A stretch of DNA of 64,000 nt from Tellurirhabdus rosea. GTDB taxonomy: Bacteria > Bacteroidota > Bacteroidia > Cytophagales > Spirosomataceae. The number at the start of each line of letters is the position of its first letter. Position 1 is the stretch's first letter. A program made the position numbers and the translations under genes. Under the pieces are notes generated by a model. The model was given only the letters and a program-made list of their open reading frames with translations, had not been told where the DNA came from and did no database searches. The DNA lies in NCBI RefSeq assembly GCF_026278345.1, contig NZ_CP111085.1:3489501-3553500 (forward strand). The letters are read 5' to 3'. Positions 60,483-64,000 of this stretch are shown here, piece after piece.

Positions 60483-61298
60483 ATGAACGTCACCCTCCTC
60501 CAACCCAACCTCCACTGGGAGAACCCCACGGCCAACCGGGCGGCGCTGGAGGAGCAGATTTTTGCCCTTCCCCAAGCGACGGACCTCATCGTGCTGCCCG
60601 AGATGTTTACCACCGGCTTCACCATGAACGCCGCGGCCGTGGCGGAGCCGATGAACCTGACGACGTTCCGGTGGCTGAAACAGATGGCGGCGCACACCAA
60701 CGCGGCCGTGACGGGCAGTTATGTCGTGAAAGAGGCGGACCGTTTTTACAACCGGCTGGTCTGGATGGAACCCGACGGCACGTTCGATACCTACGACAAG
60801 CGACACCTGTTCCGGATGGCCGGGGAGGAGCAGACCTATACGGCAGGCACCAAGCGACTCATCCGTCACTGGCGCGGCTGGAACATCTGCCCGCTCATCT
60901 GCTACGACCTGCGCTTTCCCGTCTGGAGCATGGCTGCCGGACATGCCCATCCGGGCTTTAGCTCGAATGCAGAGGAGCCCGCCTACGACCTGCTGCTGTA
61001 CGTCGCCAACTGGCCCGCTCCGCGTCGCCACGCCTGGAATACGCTGCTTCAGGCCCGCGCCATCGAGAACCTGAGCTACGTCGTGGGCGTCAACCGCGTC
61101 GGCGAAGACGGCAACGGGAATCCGTACTCGGGTGATTCGGCGGTTGTTGATTTCAAGGGCGAGGTGCTGTTCCGGGCGGACGAAAATGAGGCTGTTTATC
61201 AGACGGAACTTTCGCTCGACGACCTGCGTGCCTTCCGCGAACGCTTCCCGGCCTACCGGGATGCTGATGGCTTCACAATTGATAATTCTTCAATATAA
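60483..61298 (+). CDS. Nitrilase-family omega-amidase (YafV-like)
   Basis: 271 aa carbon-nitrogen hydrolase. Catalytic triad: Glu in LIVLPEMFTTGF near residue 40, Lys in YDKRHLFRM near 116 and Cys in PLICYDLRFPVW near 143. YafV-type enzymes hydrolyse 2-oxoglutaramate or related amides. Located between def and an aspartate aminotransferase-like gene, a fitting neighbour for an amidase acting on transamination by-products (inference). Confidence 0.9.
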   Translation: MNVTLLQPNLHWENPTANRAALEEQIFALPQATDLIVLPEMFTTGFTMNAAAVAEPMNLTTFRWLKQMAAHTNAAVTGSYVVKEADRFYNRLVWMEPDGTFDTYDKRHLFRMAGEEQTYTAGTKRLIRHWRGWNICPLICYDLRFPVWSMAAGHAHPGFSSNAEEPAYDLLLYVANWPAPRRHAWNTLLQARAIENLSYVVGVNRVGEDGNGNPYSGDSAVVDFKGEVLFRADENEAVYQTELSLDDLRAFRERFPAYRDADGFTIDNSSI

Positions 61299-61353
61299 AA
61301 ACCCCTGTTTTGCGAAAAAGCAAATAATAGTAGGCTATTCGTTTGACAGATAG

Positions 61354-61361
61354 TAATTTTG
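61354..61361 (+). promoter_or_regulatory. -7 box upstream of the aminotransferase
   Basis: TAATTTTG fits TAnnTTTG, 44 bp before ATG 61405; no clear -33 element. Confidence 0.4.
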
Positions 61362-61404
61362 CGCGGGTTTACACAAAACCATTCATTTATAATCCCAACG
61401 TACT

Positions 61405-62622
61405 ATGTCTGCAATAGTGGAAACGACCAGTTTGCTGGCTGACCGCATTAACGCGCTCGAAGAGTCGTCAACGCTGGCCATGACGAAGAAAGCGCGGGAA
61501 CTGGCCGCGCAGGGCCACAAAGTAATCAGCCTCAGCGTCGGTGAGCCTGATTTTAAAACGCCGCAGCACATCTGTGAAGCCGCCAAGAAAGCCATCGACG
61601 ACGGGTTCCACGGTTACTCGCCCGTAGCGGGTTACCCGGATCTCCGCAAAGCCATTGCAGACAAGTTCAAACGGGAAAATAACATCGACTGGAAACCGGA
61701 AAACGTGGTCGTTTCGACCGGTGCCAAGCATTCGCTCGCCAACGTGATTCAGGTGCTGGTCAACCCCGGCGACGAAGTGATCATTTTCTCGCCGTACTGG
61801 GTGAGCTATTCCGAAATGGTGAAACTGGCCGAAGGCAAGTCCGTCATCGTGGAAGGCACCTTTGAGAACAATTTCAAAGTGACCCCCGAACAGTTTGAAG
61901 CCGCCATCACCGACCGCACGAAAGTCGTCATGTATGCTTCCCCCAACAACCCCACCGGCTCCGTCTACAGCGAAGCCGAACTGCGGGCGATTGCGGAGGT
62001 GGTCGCACGTCACGAAAATATTTTCGTGCTGGCCGACGAAATCTACGAACATATCAACTTCACGCCGACCGGCCACTTCAGCATCGGCTCGATTCCGGAA
62101 ATCAAAGACCGCGTCATCACCGTCAACGGCGTAGCCAAAGGCTTTGCCATGACCGGCTGGCGGATCGGTTACATCGGTGCCGCCAAGTGGATTGCCGAAG
62201 GCGTCGAGAAACTGCAGGGCCAGGTGACGTCGGGCACGAACTCCATTGCTCAGAAAGCGACCGTCGCCGCCCTGAATGGCCCGATGGAGCCGACGCAGGA
62301 AATGGCAAAGGCCTACGAACGCCGCCGTGACCTCGTGGTGAAACTGCTGAAAGAAGTGCCGGGCTTTAAGGTCAACGTACCGGAAGGCGCGTTCTACGCT
62401 TTCCCGGACGTGAGCGCCCACTACGGCAAATCCGATGGCGAGACGACCATCAAGGATTCCGACGATTTCTCGACCTGGCTGCTGGAAAAAGCCTTCGTGG
62501 CTACGGTTGCCGGTTCGGGCTTCGGCGCTCCAAACTGCATCCGGATTTCGACCGCCGCCGCTGATGAAGCCCTGGAAGAGGCCGTGCAGCGCATCAAGGA
62601 CGCCGTTGCGACGCTGAACTAA
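61405..62622 (+). CDS. PLP-dependent aspartate aminotransferase-like enzyme
   Basis: 405 aa, fold type I, subgroup I-gamma. Substrate text ISLSVGEPDFKTP near residue 46, cofactor-binding VVSTGAKHSLANV, MYASPNNPTGSVYSE near 178, and the PLP Lys in VNGVAKGFAMTGWRIGYIG near 245, followed by the Arg. It most likely interconverts aspartate and oxaloacetate. Ends at a strong terminator (62649). Confidence 0.94.
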   Translation: MSAIVETTSLLADRINALEESSTLAMTKKARELAAQGHKVISLSVGEPDFKTPQHICEAAKKAIDDGFHGYSPVAGYPDLRKAIADKFKRENNIDWKPENVVVSTGAKHSLANVIQVLVNPGDEVIIFSPYWVSYSEMVKLAEGKSVIVEGTFENNFKVTPEQFEAAITDRTKVVMYASPNNPTGSVYSEAELRAIAEVVARHENIFVLADEIYEHINFTPTGHFSIGSIPEIKDRVITVNGVAKGFAMTGWRIGYIGAAKWIAEGVEKLQGQVTSGTNSIAQKATVAALNGPMEPTQEMAKAYERRRDLVVKLLKEVPGFKVNVPEGAFYAFPDVSAHYGKSDGETTIKDSDDFSTWLLEKAFVATVAGSGFGAPNCIRISTAAADEALEEAVQRIKDAVATLN

Positions 62623-62648
62623 TCCTGGTAGCGAAGACTACTTTCCGG

Positions 62649-62682
62649 GCCCTCAACCATTCAGACGGTTGAGGGCTTTTTT
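62649..62682 (+). terminator. Terminator of the aminotransferase gene
   Basis: GCCCTCAACC, 8-nt loop, GGTTGAGGGC and six T, 27 bp after the stop. Confidence 0.92.
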
Positions 62683-62819
62683 ATCCGGATTACTGCCAAA
62701 ATTGTCCGCAGTTATTTGCCATAATCATCACCAGCTATGCCCGGCTTGTCCGCTTTTACCCACCCGACGAAACACCGGAGCAATAACCTCCCGCCAGCCG
62801 CACAATAGCCTTCGCGCTG

Positions 62820-62847
62820 CCCCGTTCGGAAATCGGACGGGGTTTTT
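62820..62847 (+). terminator. Second terminator-like hairpin
   Basis: CCCCGTTCG, loop GAAAT, CGGACGGGG and five T, 31 bp before the heptose kinase start. With no gene between it and the terminator at 62649, it could end a short RNA or act as an attenuator. Confidence 0.7.
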
Positions 62848-62878
62848 GTTTCTTTGTGGCGGAAAAACCTATGAACGA

Positions 62879-63901
62879 ATGATACCGGTCGCCCAAATGA
62901 CCATTGATGAAATATTTACCGCCTTCGACGGGCTCCGGGTACTGATTATCGGCGATGTCATGCTGGACTCGTACGTCTGGGGCAAAGTCGAGCGGATTTC
63001 ACCCGAAGCACCCGTGCCGGTGGTGACGGTCCAGAAGCGGGAACTGCGCCTTGGCGGAGCCGGAAACGTCCTGCTGAACGTGCAGGCCCTGGGGGCCGAA
63101 GCCATCATCTGCTCGGTGATCGGCACCGACGGACCGGGCGATATGCTCGTGAACCAGCTTTGCGAACGCGGCCTGAACTGCGACGGGCTCATCCGCAGCG
63201 AATCGCGCATCACGACCATCAAGGAACGAATCATCGCCGGGTCGCAGCAGGTCGTGCGGGTGGATACCGAAACCGACAAACTCATCACCAAAGCCGAACG
63301 CGACAACCTCATCGCCAAAGCGAAGGAGCTGATTCCGAGCTGCCAGGTCGTTATTTTTGAAGATTACGACAAGGGCGTGCTGAGCCGGGAAGCCATTGCC
63401 GAAATTACGAATTTTGCCAACGAGCGCGGCGTGCCGACGGTGGTGGACCCCAAAAAGCGCAATTTTCTGGAATACCATAACACCACGCTCTTCAAGCCGA
63501 ACCTGAAGGAACTGAAAGAAGGGCTGAAAGTGGACTTCGACGTTGACCGGCGCGAGGAGTTTATGGCCGCCGTCGACGAGCTGAAAACCCGTCTGAATGT
63601 GAAAGGCGCGCTGATTACCCTTTCCGAGCGGGGCGTTTTCATCGATTTCAACAGCGAGCGGCACCACCTCCCGGCGCACGTCCGGCAGATTTCGGACGTC
63701 TCGGGCGCGGGCGATACCGTGATTTCGATTGCGGCCTGCTGCGTGGCGCTCGGGCTGCCGCCCCGTTTCATCGCCGGACTGTCCAACCTCGGCGGCGGGC
63801 TGGTCTGCGAGGCGGTTGGCGTCGTCCCTATTGATAAACAACGGTTGAAGGCAGAGGCGATTCGGGAAAAACTGGGTCAGAATGGAAGTACAACAAGGTG
63901 A
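62879..63901 (+). CDS. D-glycero-D-manno-heptose-7-phosphate kinase-like PfkB protein
   Basis: 340 aa from ATG 62879 (an alternative is MTIDEIF at 62897). Ribokinase-fold: VLIIGDVMLDSYVWGKVERISPEAPVP near residue 24 by parts, LGGAGNVLLNV, VVDPKKRNF near 193 and the anion hole DVSGAGDTVISIAA near 284. This matches the N-terminal kinase domain of HldE (RfaE1). It phosphorylates heptose-7-phosphate for LPS core synthesis. Upstream in-frame starts (to 62669) run through two terminators and are rejected. Confidence 0.88.
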   Translation: MIPVAQMTIDEIFTAFDGLRVLIIGDVMLDSYVWGKVERISPEAPVPVVTVQKRELRLGGAGNVLLNVQALGAEAIICSVIGTDGPGDMLVNQLCERGLNCDGLIRSESRITTIKERIIAGSQQVVRVDTETDKLITKAERDNLIAKAKELIPSCQVVIFEDYDKGVLSREAIAEITNFANERGVPTVVDPKKRNFLEYHNTTLFKPNLKELKEGLKVDFDVDRREEFMAAVDELKTRLNVKGALITLSERGVFIDFNSERHHLPAHVRQISDVSGAGDTVISIAACCVALGLPPRFIAGLSNLGGGLVCEAVGVVPIDKQRLKAEAIREKLGQNGSTTR

Positions 63902-64000
63902 ATACCTGATTTCGACGGACCCCGCCCGGCTCCAGTTCGACGTCATCCACGATTTTCTGGCCAATAAATCCTACTGGGCCCCCGGCATCAGCCGGGAGAC
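63882..64000 (+). CDS. GNAT-family acetyltransferase, 5' part
   Basis: Starts at ATG 63882, overlapping the kinase stop by 20 bp, and is cut by the window end after about 39 residues. ISTDPARLQFDVIHDFL followed by SYWAPGISRE is the usual N-terminal sequence of a Bacteroidota/Proteobacteria GNAT group. Translation is probably coupled to the kinase. Confidence 0.75.
   Translation, partial: MEVQQGEYLISTDPARLQFDVIHDFLANKSYWAPGISRE

Overview
The window looks like chromosomal DNA of a GC-rich member of the Bacteroidota, most likely a Cytophagales bacterium of the Spirosoma/Larkinella/Rudanella kind (inferred from gene content, not from a search). Support comes from promoters of the Bacteroidota type (TAnnTTTG at -7, for example 4-11, 11349-11356 and 47133-47140), absent Shine-Dalgarno sequences, many Bacteroidota-type lipoproteins, a Kdo/heptose LPS gene set, a VirE/BT4734-type primase and a Bacteroidota-type tyrosine integrase.

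Layout. (1) 1-11.3 kb is chromosomal backbone: NADP isocitrate dehydrogenase, MsrA, two tandem PPK2 polyphosphate kinases, a TraB/GumN protein, an ECF sigma/anti-sigma operon that ends in a doubly frameshifted outer-membrane gene, and a divergent type III polyketide synthase/UbiA prenyltransferase pair. (2) 11.4-38.0 kb is a genomic island of 26,425 bp. It is bounded by a perfect 195-bp direct repeat that holds most of tRNA-Gly(GCC), its terminator and all of tRNA-Leu(UAA). A tyrosine integrase lies next to the right repeat, and near-identical tandem arm-type repeats sit just inside both ends. (3) 38.1-64 kb is backbone again: a second isocitrate dehydrogenase, a flippase, an Mla-type ABC transporter, SDR, ROK kinase, murB, gmd, a DegP protease, a LytTR two-component pair, acpP-fabF-rnc, kdsA, a WYL regulator, ruvX, def, an omega-amidase, an aminotransferase and a heptose-7-phosphate kinase.

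The island holds two complete insertion sequences with target duplications (IS256 family, 8 bp; IS3 family, 4 bp) and a decayed IS5-family transposase. It also holds remnants of a type I restriction system (hsdR wreck, hsdM tail), an HTH/ImmA-IrrE metalloprotease gene, an orphan MazE-like antitoxin and a BT4734/DUF3987 protein. The latter is followed by an unusual protein with the palm signature of family A DNA polymerases, and three sets of 9-bp-spaced TGCAAA repeats lie in and after these two genes. A visibly AT-rich block (about 26.2-32.6 kb) contains a reverse transcriptase divergently paired with a stand-alone primase-like protein, with an 11-bp inverted repeat around the RT start. It also holds two membrane-anchored proteins. 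This RT/primase block is the best candidate for an undescribed, possibly defence-related, system. I see no relaxase, conjugation or virion genes.

The second unusual signal is in the backbone. About ten intergenic elements are built of 7-nt steps (TTAAGAG-, TTGAATG- or TAGTGG-like units) arranged as large inverted repeats. They sit exactly at gene ends and in many cases supply the stop codon of the neighbouring gene. None is seen inside the island.
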